Source: an uncultured Microbacterium sp. (GTDB taxonomy: Bacteria > Actinomycetota > Actinomycetes > Actinomycetales > Microbacteriaceae). Taken from it: a stretch of DNA of 64,000 nucleotides. The translations under genes and the position numbers were made by a program. A model generated the notes under the pieces. The model was not told where the DNA came from and searched no databases. It was given only the letters and a program-made list of their open reading frames with translations. The stretch lies in assembly GCF_945952435.1 (NCBI RefSeq), contig NZ_CAMFHZ010000004.1, forward strand, positions 101,377-165,376. The letters run 5' to 3'. Within the stretch, counting starts at the first letter, position 1. Each line of letters starts with the position of its first letter. Below, in pieces: positions 63,769 to 64,000 of the stretch.

Positions 63769-64000
63769 TCGTCTCGGTCGCCTGCGGCGTCCTCGCTCAA
63801 CGATCTCGGGGAAGGGGGCGCGTTCCTTTGAGGTCGTTGAGCGAGCGCCGGCGGAGCCGGAGCGAGACGAAACGGGGTGTGTGAAGGTCGCGTTTCGTCT
63901 CGGGCGCCTGCGGCGTCCTCGCCCAACGACCCCGGGGGAGGGACAGCGCGTTCCTTTGAGGTCGTTGAGCGAGCGCCGGCGGAGCCGGAGCGAGACGAAA
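63764..64000. repeat. Two long copies of the extragenic repeat, tandem, reaching window end
   Basis: Each copy pairs a left arm starting GCGTTTCGTCTCG and ending TCGCTCAACGA-like (63764-63804; 63890-63930) with a right arm CGTTGAGCGAGCGCC...GAGACGAAA (63835-63873; 63963-64000). The arms are inverted copies of the 18304-18403 repeat with a longer GCCGGCGGAGCCGG centre. The period is about 126-128 bp. The second copy is cut by the window edge. Confidence 0.9.

Overview
The window is high-GC DNA from an actinobacterium, almost certainly Microbacterium or a close relative in the Microbacteriaceae. The evidence is gene content and order (glnA2-glnE next to ppgK and rnpB; an aceE-fasR-fabDHF run; glnA1, RDD and DUF4191 close together; sucB-lpd-pepA; sigA followed by a CofE-like gene), GC-rich third codon positions, frequent GTG starts, and a very regular leaderless promoter layout. 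No rRNA, CRISPR array, prophage, transposase or origin is visible. It reads as conserved chromosomal backbone with a few accessory genes.

Layout. 1-8.6 kb: partial GNAT, tRNA-His, orn, tRNA-Arg, PAP2 phosphatase, LysE exporter, SSB paralogue, lipoprotein, ettA and two thioesterases. 8.6-15.4 kb, mostly minus strand: MscS channel, truncated haemoglobin, KstD-like flavoprotein, XRE regulator and pepN. 15.5-24.5 kb, mostly plus strand: ferrochelatase, rpiB, Nei-type glycosylase, an extragenic repeat cluster, PaiB-like protein plus amidohydrolase, dps, OafA-type acyltransferase, gamma carbonic anhydrase, tRNA-Met and a 54-residue membrane protein. 24.6-29.6 kb, the most accessory part: a GmrSD-like DUF262/DUF1524 protein overlapping an S33 hydrolase, a probable 2OG-Fe(II) oxygenase-like protein behind an iron-box-like palindrome, and DUF3145.

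29.8-37.6 kb is one co-oriented minus-strand block: aceE, a FasR-type activator, fabD, fabH, acpP and fabF. It joins acetyl-CoA production to fatty-acid synthesis. 37.8-43.3 kb: tRNA-Val, class V aminotransferase, YchJ-like protein, zinc-ribbon coiled coil, aldo/keto reductase, a family A polymerase and the RNase P RNA. 43.4-51.1 kb is a nitrogen block: ppgK, a SPOR-like protein, glnA2, glnE, an Asp/Glu racemase and glnA1, the last with GlnR-like boxes. 51.2-64 kb: RDD protein, a divergent rimB-like/rimK pair, DUF4191, a membrane protein of unknown role, sucB-lpd-pepA, PAC2, sigA and the CofE-like ligase, ending in two long copies of the extragenic repeat.

Regulation visible in the sequence: about 17 genes have a TANNNT -10 hexamer 6-8 nt before the start codon and so should be translated from leaderless mRNA. 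Genes inside operons instead have a Shine-Dalgarno or ATGA/GTGA overlaps. Convergent genes and operon ends carry long, nearly perfect GC-rich hairpins. Candidate operators are seen for GlnR, FasR, the XRE protein and a DtxR/IdeR-type iron regulator. All functional statements rest on motif reading and family knowledge; no database search was run.
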